NCBI RefSeq assembly: GCF_003943515.1
Contig: NZ_RJPT01000001.1
Span: 1 to 64,000, forward strand
Direction: 5' to 3'
Length of the DNA: 64,000 nt
Source of the DNA: Streptococcus cristatus
GTDB taxonomy: Bacteria > Bacillota > Bacilli > Lactobacillales > Streptococcaceae
Shown: piece after piece, positions 18,583 through 27,333 of the stretch
Numbering within the stretch: position 1 is the stretch's first letter
Layout of the letters: the number at the start of each line of letters is the position of its first letter
Program-made: the position numbers and the translations under genes
The notes under the pieces: generated by a model
The model's database searches: none
Seen by the model: only the letters and a program-made list of their open reading frames with translations
What the model was told of the DNA's origin: nothing

Positions 18583-19929
18583 ATGATGTTTGAATTATTT
18601 TTTTGGATATTGCAAGCCGCCATTGAAGTATATTTCACTATTGTTATATATGAAAAGATCAATAAAGTAAAATCTAGTTTTTACTTTACTTTTCTGTGTG
18701 CTATAGTCTTAATTTTATTACCATTACTCATATTAAATTTAGAATCTATATTTTCTTTGTCAAGGCATGTTCTGTATTTTATTTTACTACTGATTTATCC
18801 TCTTTTTTTCTACAGGTATTTTTATAAAAAAGAGAAGTTATCAACTCTTTTCTCTATATTTCTATCTCTTCTCCTTTATTTAACAGTCCAGGCTTCTACT
18901 ACCTTTTTTTCCGTCATTATTTCCTCAATTACAGGGGATTCATTTGTAAAAGATAATTGGGCTGTCTTTTATATCATGATAAACAGTATCTCTGTTCTAT
19001 TTATGCTTAAGTTTATCGACTACTTACCATTTTACGCATGTGATTTTAAAGAGGAGGTCTTTAAAAAGACAATTAAGAGAATTAATATTTTTTATGTTAT
19101 AGATATTTTCATTTTAAATGTTTCTCATTGGTTAAGTGAAGACGATCATTTTAATAGTTTTAGCAGTATGCTAGCGACTATTTGTTTCTTGATCTTTATG
19201 ACGACTCTTTTCTATTTGAAGGCGATTCGGGAAAAGTATGAAAAAGAAGAGGAGATTCGACAAAGAGAATTGGAACAGTTGCAGCTGCAGCAGTATACAG
19301 ATGAAATTGTTTCTCTCTATAATGAAATTCGTGGTTTCCGTCATGATTATGCTGGCATGCTGACCAGCTTTCAGACGGCCATCAATACTCAAGATATCAA
19401 GGAAATTGAAAAAATATATCAAGAAGTTTTAGTTGATGCAAATTTAAAATTACGCTCGGATAAATACACTTATTTTGATTTGAACAATGTTGGTGACTCA
19501 GCTCTCCGAAGCGTTATGACGGAGACTTTATTCAAAGCGCGTGAGCACCAGATTGATTTGACATTCGAAGTCAAAGATCCTGTTGAGAAATTACCGATTA
19601 AGCTATTAGATGTGGTAAGAATGGCTAGTATATTGCTAAACAATGCTGTTGAAGGCGCAATCGAAAGCTATGAAAAAATGATTCATGTGACTTTAGTTCA
19701 ACTCGATACGGAAATCATTTTTGTTGTAAAAAATTCCCGCAAGCAAAGAAAATTAGATTTAGAAGAAATTTATGAACCAGAGTTCTCAACGAAAGGTTAT
19801 CGAAGAGGCCTAGGTTTAAATAATCTGAAAGAAATTTTAGAGAATTATGAATACATCATGCTAGATACAGAAATAAGTAAGTATGATTTCACCCAAGTAT
19901 TAACAATTAAAAGAAGGAATAGTTTATGA
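18583..19929 (+). CDS. comD: Competence histidine kinase ComD
   Basis: A 448-residue HPK10-type receptor kinase for the CSP. The N-terminal half holds about six or seven membrane helices (residues 1-215), then a short coiled coil, the phosphoacceptor in RGFRHDYAGML, the N box in LLNNAVEGAIE and a G box in RRGLGLNNL. The membrane half determines pheromone specificity, so it should match the comC product. It overlaps comE by 4 bp. Confidence 0.95.
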   Translation: MMFELFFWILQAAIEVYFTIVIYEKINKVKSSFYFTFLCAIVLILLPLLILNLESIFSLSRHVLYFILLLIYPLFFYRYFYKKEKLSTLFSIFLSLLLYLTVQASTTFFSVIISSITGDSFVKDNWAVFYIMINSISVLFMLKFIDYLPFYACDFKEEVFKKTIKRINIFYVIDIFILNVSHWLSEDDHFNSFSSMLATICFLIFMTTLFYLKAIREKYEKEEEIRQRELEQLQLQQYTDEIVSLYNEIRGFRHDYAGMLTSFQTAINTQDIKEIEKIYQEVLVDANLKLRSDKYTYFDLNNVGDSALRSVMTETLFKAREHQIDLTFEVKDPVEKLPIKLLDVVRMASILLNNAVEGAIESYEKMIHVTLVQLDTEIIFVVKNSRKQRKLDLEEIYEPEFSTKGYRRGLGLNNLKEILENYEYIMLDTEISKYDFTQVLTIKRRNSL

Positions 19930-20669
19930 GAATCTTAGCATTAGAAGATACCTTAGCCCACCAACTCCGCATGGAAAAAACTTTAGCAGAGATTGCTGAA
20001 GAAATGGGTCTCGATATCCAGGTCAAAATCACAGGAAAAATTCAGGAATTTAAGGACTACGTCGAAAATGAAGATGTCAATCAGATTTATTTTCTGGATA
20101 TAGATATTAAAGGGGAAGAGACCAAAGGACTGGAGGTCGCTCGTTTTATTCGTCATCATAATCCATATGCTATTATTGTCTTTGTAACTTCAAAATCAGA
20201 GTTTGCGACCATGACTTTCAAATACAAGGTATCAGCTCTTGATTTTATTGACAAGGATATTAACGATGATTCGTTTAAAAAACGTATCAAAGATTGTATC
20301 ATTTATACGAAAAACACCTTAATTACAAACACCAATATGGTTGACTACTTTGAATACAGCTATCGAGGCAATGATGTGCGCGTGCCATTTAATGATATTT
20401 TGTATATCGAAACCTCAAGTTCCTCTCATAAGTTACGGATGGTCGGAAAAAACTTTATAAAAGAATTTTATGGAACGATTGCCAGTGTTCAAGAGCAGGA
20501 TGAGAAAACCCAACGTTTCTTTGCTTCCCATAAATCTTTCTTAGTCAATATCGATAATATCTGCGATTATGATAAGAAAACAAAGGAAATTATATTTTAT
20601 GAAGGCCGCCGTTGCCCTGTTTCTAGGCTAAGAACAAAACATTTAAAAGAAATTTTAAAAAATAAATAA
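19926..20669 (+). CDS. comE: Competence response regulator ComE
   Basis: A 247-residue regulator with an N-terminal receiver domain (phosphoacceptor Asp in YFLDIDIKG, near residue 58) and a C-terminal LytTR DNA-binding domain (about 145-245). It binds the 21-bp-period repeats ahead of comC and comX seen in this window. It is translationally coupled to comD through a 4-bp overlap. Confidence 0.96.
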   Translation: MRILALEDTLAHQLRMEKTLAEIAEEMGLDIQVKITGKIQEFKDYVENEDVNQIYFLDIDIKGEETKGLEVARFIRHHNPYAIIVFVTSKSEFATMTFKYKVSALDFIDKDINDDSFKKRIKDCIIYTKNTLITNTNMVDYFEYSYRGNDVRVPFNDILYIETSSSSHKLRMVGKNFIKEFYGTIASVQEQDEKTQRFFASHKSFLVNIDNICDYDKKTKEIIFYEGRRCPVSRLRTKHLKEILKNK

Positions 20670-20676
20670 AAAACTG

Positions 20677-20704
20677 TTGACAAAGATTCAAAACCTGATA
20701 TAAT
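20677..20704 (+). promoter_or_regulatory. tRNA-Glu/tRNA-Asn promoter
   Basis: TTGACA (20677-20682) and TATAAT (20699-20704) have 16 bp between them. It lies 8 bp after the comE stop codon. Confidence 0.88.
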
Positions 20705-20731
20705 AGAATATGTTCTGAAAAGAACATAGAT

Positions 20732-20803
20732 GGTCCGTTGGTCAAGGGGTTAAGACACCGCCTTTTCACGGCGGTAACACGGGTTCGAATCCCGTACGGA
20801 CTA
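20732..20803 (+). tRNA. tRNA-Glu(UUC)
   Basis: A 72-nt cloverleaf with anticodon loop CTTTTCA (anticodon TTC), T-loop GGTTCGAATCC and acceptor GGTCCGT/ACGGACT including a terminal G-U pair. Confidence 0.97.
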
Positions 20804-20808
20804 TACTA

Positions 20809-20882
20809 TCCGCCATAGCTCAGTTGGTAGTAGCGCATGACTGTTAATCATGATGTCGTAGGTTCGAGTCCTACTGGCGGAG
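20809..20882 (+). tRNA. tRNA-Asn(GUU)
   Basis: A 74-nt cloverleaf with anticodon loop CTGTTAA (anticodon GTT), acceptor TCCGCCA/TGGCGGA and discriminator G. It lies 5 nt after tRNA-Glu and shares its transcript. Confidence 0.97.
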
Positions 20883-20918
20883 TAAAAGAGTTTCAGGTAT
20901 GCGAATTACCAATAATGA

Positions 20919-20945
20919 AGAGAGGACAATTGTCCTCTTTTTTTG
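20919..20945 (+). terminator. tRNA operon terminator
   Basis: AGAGGACAATTGTCCTCT is a self-complementary stem followed by a long T-run. Confidence 0.85.
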
Positions 20946-20974
20946 TATGATATCAGGCAGGAATTTGATAAGTT

Positions 20975-20983
20975 TGATATAAT
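20975..20983 (+). promoter_or_regulatory. sdaAB promoter, extended -10
   Basis: TTGATATAAT contains an extended -10 (TATAAT at 20978-20983), 31 bp before the chosen start of sdaAB. Confidence 0.55.
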
Positions 20984-21014
20984 AATTTTAGAAAATATGT
21001 TCAAGAGGTTTCTT

Positions 21015-21686
21015 ATGAAATCATTAAAATTTCAGTCTGTTTTTGACATTATCGGGCCTGTCATGATTGGTCCTTCCAGCAGTCATACTGCAGGGGCTGT
21101 GCGTATCGGTAAGATCGTATCCTCTATTTTTGATGATACACCAACCGAGGTTGAATTCCAGCTTTTTAATTCCTTTGCAAAGACTTATCGCGGGCATGGA
21201 ACAGATTTGGCTCTGGTAGCAGGTATTTTAGGAATGGATACGGATGATCCTGAAATTCCTAACAGCCTTGAAATTGCCCATAAACGCGGTATCAAGATTG
21301 TCTGGACTATTCAGAAAGATAGCAATGCTCCTCATCCAAATACGACAAAAATCACGGTTAAAAACGCCCATAAAAGCATCAGTGTAACGGGTGTGTCTAT
21401 CGGTGGTGGAAATATTCAGGTGACCGAGTTAAATGGCTTCTCAGTCTCTCTCAGCATGAATACTCCAACCATTATCATCGTCCACCAAGATGTTCCAGGT
21501 ATGATTGCCCATGTAACGGAGGCTCTATCACGCTACAATATCAATATTGCTCAAATGACGGTGACTAGAGAAAAAGCGGGCGAGAAAGCGATTATGATCA
21601 TTGAGGTGGATAGTCGTAGTTGCGAAGAGGCTATCGAAGAGATTCGGAAAATCCCCTATCTCCATAATGTCAATTTCTTTAAATAG
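21015..21686 (+). CDS. sdaAB: L-serine dehydratase, iron-sulfur-dependent, beta subunit
   Basis: With SdaAA it deaminates L-serine to pyruvate and ammonia using a 4Fe-4S cluster. The 223-residue subunit begins MKSLKFQSVFDIIGPVMIGPSSSHTAG, and ends in an ACT domain (about 150-223, 'TIIIVHQDVPGMIAHV'). The start at 21015 was chosen by family alignment and an AAGAGG site; an open frame extends 72 bp upstream through the promoter. sdaAA follows after 8 bp. Confidence 0.95.
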   Translation: MKSLKFQSVFDIIGPVMIGPSSSHTAGAVRIGKIVSSIFDDTPTEVEFQLFNSFAKTYRGHGTDLALVAGILGMDTDDPEIPNSLEIAHKRGIKIVWTIQKDSNAPHPNTTKITVKNAHKSISVTGVSIGGGNIQVTELNGFSVSLSMNTPTIIIVHQDVPGMIAHVTEALSRYNINIAQMTVTREKAGEKAIMIIEVDSRSCEEAIEEIRKIPYLHNVNFFK

Positions 21687-21694
21687 GAGAAGAG

Positions 21695-22567
21695 ATGTTT
21701 TATTCAATAAAAGAATTAGTTGAGCAGGCTGATTTAGATTTTAATGGCAATGTTGCTGAATTAATGATTGCGACCGAATATGAATTGACGGGTCGGGAAA
21801 GAGACGAAGTTTTACATCTGATGAGTCGAAATCTTGAGGTGATGAAAGCCTCAGTCCTTCTTGGGCTTGACGAGAGCAAGTCTCGCAGCGGATTGACCGG
21901 TGGAGACGCAGCCAAGCTACACTATTATATCCAGTCGGGGAAGGCCTTGTCAGATTATACTGTGCTGACTGCTGCAAAAAATGCCATTGCTGTCAATGAA
22001 CACAACGCTAAAATGGGCTTGGTTTGTGCTACACCAACAGCAGGTAGCGCTGGCTGTCTGCCAGCAGTCCTTACATCAGCGATTGAAAAATTAGATTTGA
22101 CAGAGGAACAGCAATTAGAATTTTTGCTGGCTGCTGGCGCTTTTGGCTTGGTTATTGCCAATAACGCTTCTATTTCCGGCGCAGAAGGGGGCTGTCAAGC
22201 TGAGGTGGGCTCCGCTTCTGCTATGAGCGCAGCTGCCCTGGTTTTGGCTGCTGGTGGCTCTGCTTTTCAGGCGAGTCAAGCTATCTGTTTTGTCATTAAA
22301 AATATGCTGGGATTGATCTGTGACCCAGTAGCTGGTTTGGTAGAAGTTCCTTGTGTCAAAAGAAATGCTATGGGAGCCAGCTATGCCTTCATCGCAGCGG
22401 ACATGGCTCTGGCCGGAATCGAGTCCAAAATCCCTGTTGACGAAGTCATTGATGCCATGTACCAGGTCGGCTCTAGCCTGCCTACTGCCTTCAGGGAAAC
22501 AGCTGAAGGAGGGCTAGCTACAACTCCTACAGGCCGCAGACTTTCAAAAGAAATTTTTGGAGAATAA
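21695..22567 (+). CDS. sdaAA: L-serine dehydratase, iron-sulfur-dependent, alpha subunit
   Basis: The 290-residue catalytic subunit carries the conserved Cys-containing stretches CATPTAGSAGCLPAV (about 112) and CDPVAGLVEVPCVKRN (about 212-226) that ligate the 4Fe-4S cluster and shape the active site. It forms an operon with sdaAB. Serine catabolism supplies pyruvate and ammonia, useful to an oral streptococcus under acid stress (inference). Confidence 0.96.
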   Translation: MFYSIKELVEQADLDFNGNVAELMIATEYELTGRERDEVLHLMSRNLEVMKASVLLGLDESKSRSGLTGGDAAKLHYYIQSGKALSDYTVLTAAKNAIAVNEHNAKMGLVCATPTAGSAGCLPAVLTSAIEKLDLTEEQQLEFLLAAGAFGLVIANNASISGAEGGCQAEVGSASAMSAAALVLAAGGSAFQASQAICFVIKNMLGLICDPVAGLVEVPCVKRNAMGASYAFIAADMALAGIESKIPVDEVIDAMYQVGSSLPTAFRETAEGGLATTPTGRRLSKEIFGE

Positions 22568-22584
22568 ATAGTATCTTTGAGTAA

Positions 22585-22618
22585 GAAAAAATGACTAAAG
22601 ATTTTTAGTCATTTTTTC
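22585..22618. terminator. bidirectional terminator, sdaAA and LysM gene
   Basis: AAAAAATGACTAAA and TTTAGTCATTTTTT form a stem with A and T tracts on both sides, lying between two convergent genes. Confidence 0.85.
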
Positions 22619-22623
22619 TTATT

Positions 22624-23283
22624 TTAGTAAGCCCAAGCAGATAGTCCTTGTGCACTGTAAGCACGGTAAGCTGCTTGAATTTGATCTTCAACAGTTGCAG
22701 TAGATCCCCAACCTGGCATTGTTTGGAAAAGACCACTTGCTCCTGATGGGTTGTAAGCATCGACTTGTCCGTTAGATTCACGAGCAATAATATTTTCCCA
22801 TGTAGATGCAGACACTCCTGTCATTTCAGCCATACGAGCAGCTGCGTAAGAACCTACAGCACCTGGAGTATTACCATTTGCGAGTACGACATCTGATGAA
22901 TAGGCAGAGTAGTCTGAAGTTGCAGTAACTGCAGGAGTTTCTGTCGTTACTGGAGTTTCCGTAGCTACTGGGGCAGCTGGAGTTACTGGAGCTGGGACTG
23001 CTGGTGTCGCTGGTGAGACAGCAGGTGCTGATGTTGTTTGTTTTGCAACATCTTTCAAATCACCCAATTCCAAAACTTGTCCAGTCATGATAAAATCTGG
23101 ATTTGAAATTTTGTTTAATTCTACCAAACGTTCAACAGTTGTTTTTTTACTTTCAGCGATTTCTGATAGGGTATCTCCAGCTTTTACTGTATAAGATTCA
23201 GCACTAGCAACAATAGTTGATGCAAATAGTGTTGCTGTAGCAATCGTTCCTGCTAGAGTCAATTTTTTCACTTTCATACTCAT
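22624..23283 (-). CDS. Secreted LysM protein with lysozyme-like C-terminus
   Basis: A 219-residue exported protein. It has a signal peptide (cleavage near ASA-ES), one LysM domain (about 31-74, [17 protein letters not shown]) that binds peptidoglycan, a Pro/Ala/Thr-rich linker with repeated '[13 protein letters not shown]' segments, and a C-terminal SLT-like domain (about 130-219) with the probable catalytic Glu in IIARESNGQ and '[13 protein letters not shown]'. Similar LysM proteins in pneumococcus belong to the WalRK regulon. A WalR-type repeat lies upstream. Confidence 0.85.
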   Translation of the reverse strand: MSMKVKKLTLAGTIATATLFASTIVASAESYTVKAGDTLSEIAESKKTTVERLVELNKISNPDFIMTGQVLELGDLKDVAKQTTSAPAVSPATPAVPAPVTPAAPVATETPVTTETPAVTATSDYSAYSSDVVLANGNTPGAVGSYAAARMAEMTGVSASTWENIIARESNGQVDAYNPSGASGLFQTMPGWGSTATVEDQIQAAYRAYSAQGLSAWAY

Positions 23284-23469
23284 TTTAAAAGTTTTCTCCT
23301 TTAGTTATAATACTATCATACACATTAAATATTACTAAAAGATTACATTTTAAGTGCGAATATTACAAAAATATTGAGATTTACACATAAAAATATTATT
23401 TTAAAAGGATTTTTAGTGTATTTCATTAGATCTCTAACAAAAATATTGCTATCAAACTTATACTATTCT
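23284..23469 (-). promoter_or_regulatory. upstream region of the LysM gene with WalR-type repeat
   Basis: On the minus strand TGTAAT-CTTTT-AGTAAT (23347-23331) fits TGTWAH-N5-TGTWAH with one mismatch. Two more single hexamers occur at 23367-23362 (TGTAAT) and 23385-23380 (TGTAAA). The rest is AT-rich and shows no gene; the ecfT operon ends at the far side without an obvious terminator. Confidence 0.5.
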
Positions 23470-24264
23470 TTATTTTTTTAAGATAAAGAGCAAGATACCG
23501 ATCAGGAAAATAGAGAGAATAGCCAGATTGTCAATCATTTTCCAAGAAAGTTGTCGATAGCGGCTTCTTCCTTCACCACCACTATAGCCACGCGCTTCCA
23601 TTGCGATAGCTAAGGCGTCTGCCCGTTTGAAACTAGAAGCAAATAAGGGAATTAAGATTGGAATGATTGATTTGACCTTTTGAACAATCGTTCCTTCGCC
23701 AAAATCAACTCCTCGAGCCCTCTGAGCGTTCATAATTCTCGTAGTGTCATCCATTAAAGTTGGTACGAAACGCAGGCTCATAGAAAGCATGAGGCCAATT
23801 TCATGCGTAGGAACTTTAAAGACTTTGAGTGGCTTTAGTAGAGCTTCTACTGCATCTGAAAGGCTGAGTGGTGTTGTGGTTAAGGTCAACAGAGTTGAAA
23901 AGAAGATAATCAAAACAAAACGACTAAAGATAATCCCCGCTTGAGAAAGACCAAATTCCGTAATTTTAATGAAACCAAATTGGAAAAGTACCTTGCCTCC
24001 CCCCGTCAGAAAGAGCTGGAAGAGGGTGGTAAAGGAAATAATGAAAACCATTGATTGAATTCCCTTTAGGAAGAATGTCAAAGGAACTTTTGAGAGAAAA
24101 ATCAGAGTAAAAACGAAAACAAATAGCAGCAAATTAGTGATGAGATTGTTGGCCCAGAAAATTAATAAGATAAAGAAGAACATGGCCACTAATTTACTGC
24201 GCGGATCCAATCGATGGATGACCGAATTTCCTGGGATGTACCGTCCTAAAATCAATTTATCCAT
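23470..24264 (-). CDS. ecfT: Energy-coupling factor transporter membrane protein EcfT
   Basis: The shared transmembrane component of group II ECF vitamin transporters. It links the ATPases EcfA1/A2 with exchangeable substrate-binding S components encoded elsewhere. The 264 residues have about five membrane helices, and the two coupling motifs appear as NAQRARGVD and AMEARGYSG. Its start overlaps ecfA2 by 8 bp. In other streptococci mreC/mreD/pcsB follow; here they do not. Confidence 0.94.
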   Translation of the reverse strand: MDKLILGRYIPGNSVIHRLDPRSKLVAMFFFILLIFWANNLITNLLLFVFVFTLIFLSKVPLTFFLKGIQSMVFIISFTTLFQLFLTGGGKVLFQFGFIKITEFGLSQAGIIFSRFVLIIFFSTLLTLTTTPLSLSDAVEALLKPLKVFKVPTHEIGLMLSMSLRFVPTLMDDTTRIMNAQRARGVDFGEGTIVQKVKSIIPILIPLFASSFKRADALAIAMEARGYSGGEGRSRYRQLSWKMIDNLAILSIFLIGILLFILKK

Positions 24265-25096
24265 GTATCATCTCCTTAAATTCCTCAATGGTAATTGGAT
24301 AATGAGAAAATTTCATTCCTTTTTCAGCTAATTCTTGGGCAAATTTCGTGATTTTCGGAACTCCTAGCTGAATCTTTTCCATAAAATCGATATCTTGAAA
24401 AACCTGAGCAGGCTGACCGTTTTTGACGACGAGCCCCTTTTCCAACACATAGACTGTATCGGCAAAATTCGCTACATCATCCATTAAATGGGTTACAAGA
24501 ACAATGGTCATTCCAGATTGATGCAGTTTCTTAAAGAGTTCCATCAATTCTTTGCGTCCTGCTGGGTCAAGTCCGGCAGTTGGTTCATCTAAAACCAAGA
24601 TATCAGGCTCCATTGCTAGGATTCCGGCAATGGCAACCCTTCTCATCTGCCCGCCAGAAAGTTCAAAAGGACTGCGGTCAAATAGTTCTTCAGAAATGCC
24701 GACAAGGCTTAATTTTTCACGCGCTAAAGCCTCGGCTTCTTCTTTAGAGACATCAAAATTTTGCGGACCAAAGGCCACGTCTTTCAAAACAGTCTCATCA
24801 AAAACCTGACTTTCAGCAAATTGAAACACTAAACCAACCTGTTTACGAACTTGTTTAATGTCCTTGTTGACGGAATTTGAAGTAATGGTGACCTGATTGA
24901 CTTTCACGCTGCCCTCACTAGGAGTCAGCAAGCCATTCAAGAGTTGTAAAATGGTTGATTTTCCGCTACCAGTATGCCCAATCAAAGCAGTATAGCTACC
25001 ATCTTTGATTTCCAAATCAACTTCAAAAAGCGCTGGACCCTCAAATGGAGTTCCAGCCTGATAGGTATAACTGACTTTATTTAGAATAATTCCCAT
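24257..25096 (-). CDS. ecfA2: ECF transporter ATPase EcfA2
   Basis: The 279-residue ABC ATPase has Walker [10 protein letters not shown] (about 39-47), the Q-loop, signature [11 protein letters not shown] and Walker [14 protein letters not shown], followed by the C-terminal helical extension typical of ECF ATPases. It pairs with EcfA1 to drive vitamin uptake through EcfT. It overlaps both neighbours by 8-16 bp. Confidence 0.95.
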   Translation of the reverse strand: MGIILNKVSYTYQAGTPFEGPALFEVDLEIKDGSYTALIGHTGSGKSTILQLLNGLLTPSEGSVKVNQVTITSNSVNKDIKQVRKQVGLVFQFAESQVFDETVLKDVAFGPQNFDVSKEEAEALAREKLSLVGISEELFDRSPFELSGGQMRRVAIAGILAMEPDILVLDEPTAGLDPAGRKELMELFKKLHQSGMTIVLVTHLMDDVANFADTVYVLEKGLVVKNGQPAQVFQDIDFMEKIQLGVPKITKFAQELAEKGMKFSHYPITIEEFKEMIHG

Positions 25097-25908
25097 AATT
25101 GTTCCTGCAATTCTTTTTCAGTTAAATAGGTTTCTGGCAGAGTTAGCCCAGTTTGAATCATGGCAGCTTTGACCTGGTTGACAAAGGGTTGATCCAAGCC
25201 CAAGTCTTCCAAATCAGGTCTGGAAAAGAGTTCTCTTGGTGTAGCGGTTGACTCAACTTGACCATTTTTCATAACGAGGACACGGTCACTCAGCGAAATC
25301 TCGTCCAAATCGTGAGTAATGGAGATGACTGTTAAATGATTCTTATCTTTAATTTCCTTGACAGTCCGAATCAGTTCCAGTCGCCCTTCAGGGTCTAACA
25401 TACTGGTTGCTTCATCCAAGATGATAATATCTGGCTGGAGCGCGACTACGCCAGCAATAGCGACTCTTTGCTTCTGTCCGCCAGAAAGTCGAGCAGGTTC
25501 CCTCTCTTTAAAATTCTGCATGCCGACTAGCTCCAGAGCCTCATGGACGCGTTTCACCATCATGGGATAATCCATGCCTTGATTTTCCAGACCAAATGCA
25601 ACGTCATCCTCAACAGTCGCCCCAACAAACTGATTATCAGGGTTCTGAAAGACCATGCCGATTTGGCGACGTTTTTCCCAAACATTATCAGCCGTCAATT
25701 TATCTCCAGAAATTATGATATCGCCACTCTCGGCTTCTAAAAGACCGTCAATCAAACGAACCGTAGTCGATTTTCCGCTGCCATTGTGGCCGACAATAGA
25801 TAACCATTCTCCTTGTTTCACGTGAAACGAGACATCTTTTAAAATATAATCTTCAGACTTATGGTCATAGCGATAACTAAGATTTTTTACTTCAATGATA
25901 TTTTCCAT
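25081..25908 (-). CDS. ecfA1: ECF transporter ATPase EcfA1
   Basis: A 275-residue ATPase with Walker [10 protein letters not shown], signature [13 protein letters not shown] and Walker [14 protein letters not shown]. The start [14 protein letters not shown] at 25908 agrees with homologues and lies one base after the pgsA stop; no separate ribosome site is seen, so translation is probably coupled. An open frame upstream lies inside pgsA. A parS-like site occurs within it. Confidence 0.94.
   Translation of the reverse strand: MENIIEVKNLSYRYDHKSEDYILKDVSFHVKQGEWLSIVGHNGSGKSTTVRLIDGLLEAESGDIIISGDKLTADNVWEKRRQIGMVFQNPDNQFVGATVEDDVAFGLENQGMDYPMMVKRVHEALELVGMQNFKEREPARLSGGQKQRVAIAGVVALQPDIIILDEATSMLDPEGRLELIRTVKEIKDKNHLTVISITHDLDEISLSDRVLVMKNGQVESTATPRELFSRPDLEDLGLDQPFVNQVKAAMIQTGLTLPETYLTEKELQEQLWELF
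25814..25829. other. parS site within ecfA1
   Basis: TGTTTCACGTGAAACG matches the parS consensus at 15 of 16 positions. Confidence 0.9.
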
Positions 25909-25909
25909 A

Positions 25910-26449
25910 TTATTTAAATGTATCTTTAAAGAGATAGGCACTGCCCTTGAAATAATCATAGCCAGAATAAATAGTGAAAATCAGGGCTATGTAAAGGAGA
26001 ATCTGACCGAGTAAAGTCCAATGGAGCAGAAGAAGGAGGATGGCAAACATCTGCGTGAAAGTCTTGATCTTGCCTGGCATAGCGGCCGCTAGAACTGTTC
26101 CGCCAGTTTCCACTAAAAGAAGTCTCAAACCAGTGACAGCCAGCTCTCGGCAAATGATAATAGCTACTACCCAAGCAGGAGCCATTTTCATTTCAATCAG
26201 CATGATAAAAGCGGACATAACCAGCAGTTTATCGGCCATGGGATCGGCAAATTTTCCAAAATTGGTCACGACCTGCCACTTGCGAGCCAGATAGCCATCC
26301 AGGTAGTCTGTGATGCTGGCAAGGGCGAAAATGATTCCAGCTAGGATATGCATGGCTGGCGAATGCCCAAAAGTCAAAATCAAAATAAAGATTGGAATTA
26401 AGGCAATTCTGGCAAGGGTTAAAGCGTTGGGGATATTTTCTTTTTTCAT
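25910..26449 (-). CDS. pgsA: CDP-diacylglycerol-glycerol-3-phosphate 3-phosphatidyltransferase
   Basis: Makes phosphatidylglycerol phosphate, the committed step to phosphatidylglycerol and cardiolipin. The CDP-alcohol phosphotransferase motif is intact: DYLDGYLAR followed by GKFADPMAD (about residues 51-76). About four membrane helices and 179 residues are normal. The start at 26449 (MKKENIPN) fits an AAGGA site; the ATG three bases earlier is also possible. The gene lies between rodZ and ecfA1. Confidence 0.95.
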   Translation of the reverse strand: MKKENIPNALTLARIALIPIFILILTFGHSPAMHILAGIIFALASITDYLDGYLARKWQVVTNFGKFADPMADKLLVMSAFIMLIEMKMAPAWVVAIIICRELAVTGLRLLLVETGGTVLAAAMPGKIKTFTQMFAILLLLLHWTLLGQILLYIALIFTIYSGYDYFKGSAYLFKDTFK

Positions 26450-26459
26450 CATTCTTCCT

Positions 26460-27275
26460 TTATGGTTCAATTGTAAGGGTAATTACAGCACTGTCACTGG
26501 TCAAGGTAGATAGGTCTATTTTCTGACTGCCGACAGTGACAGTGACGCCTTTTACAACTCCTAAGGTAATTGTATAAGTTGTATTGGGAGAGAGTGTCAC
26601 AGTTTGGCTTGATTGGGTTGGAGTAAGGGTTGTACCTGCTGCCAAGTCTGTATTTGTCACACTAATCCAGCTTGAGGTATTGCTTGCTGAGATTGTTAAC
26701 TGAGTAGTTTGCGACTCACCGCGATATTTTGCAGTTAAATAGTTTCCTTCTCCAGTGACTTCCAGCTTTTCTTTTGTTGAACTAGAATCTGTAGTGGAGG
26801 TCTCAGGTGGACTTGAACGATCTTCGAGACTTGAGCTAGAGACGAGGCTGTAACTATCAGAGCTGGTAAACTGCGGAGTAGTTGTATTTGCATATTGCCA
26901 AACGTAATAGGTGACAAAAATAATGATAGACAAGGCAACTACTAGGAAATAAAAGAGCGGAAGTGAAAAGGAACGATTTTTATATTTTCTGCTTCGAAAT
27001 TCTTCATTTTCAGCTAATTCAATTTCGTCATAAACGACAGTATTATCTGTGTCGTAAGCCTCTAAAAGAATTGTCTCGTCTAAATCCAAGGCCCAAGCGT
27101 ATTTTCGTAGCAGGCTACGGACGTAAAAGGTATTAGGAAATTTTTTGTATTGATTGTTTTCAAGAGCCTTTAGGTAGTCAGTTTTTATATCTGTTTTTTT
27201 GGCTGCATCTGCTAAAGTAAGTTTTTGATTTACTCGAGCAAGTCTGAGTACCTCTCCTATCGTTTTTTTTCTCAT
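26460..27275 (-). CDS. rodZ: RodZ-like cell-shape protein (HTH, membrane helix, DUF4115)
   Basis: A 271-residue bitopic protein. The N-terminal HTH_25 domain (MRKKTIGEVLRLARVNQKLTL, to about 85) faces the cytoplasm. One membrane helix lies at about 107-129. A Ser/Thr-rich segment with 'SSSLEDRSSPPETSTTDSSS' and a C-terminal DUF4115 domain are outside. RodZ links cytoskeletal or elongation machinery to the envelope and is found in this gene order in pneumococcus. Confidence 0.9.
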   Translation of the reverse strand: MRKKTIGEVLRLARVNQKLTLADAAKKTDIKTDYLKALENNQYKKFPNTFYVRSLLRKYAWALDLDETILLEAYDTDNTVVYDEIELAENEEFRSRKYKNRSFSLPLFYFLVVALSIIIFVTYYVWQYANTTTPQFTSSDSYSLVSSSSLEDRSSPPETSTTDSSSTKEKLEVTGEGNYLTAKYRGESQTTQLTISASNTSSWISVTNTDLAAGTTLTPTQSSQTVTLSPNTTYTITLGVVKGVTVTVGSQKIDLSTLTSDSAVITLTIEP

Positions 27276-27333
27276 AGGGATAGTCCTTTTCTCTTAGACA
27301 TTATTCTAACAAAATTTTGAAATAAACTCGGAA

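Noticed and set aside
20943-21014. N-terminal 24-codon extension of sdaAB
   Set aside because: The stretch contains the extended -10 promoter, and family members begin at MKSLKFQ with a ribosome site before it.
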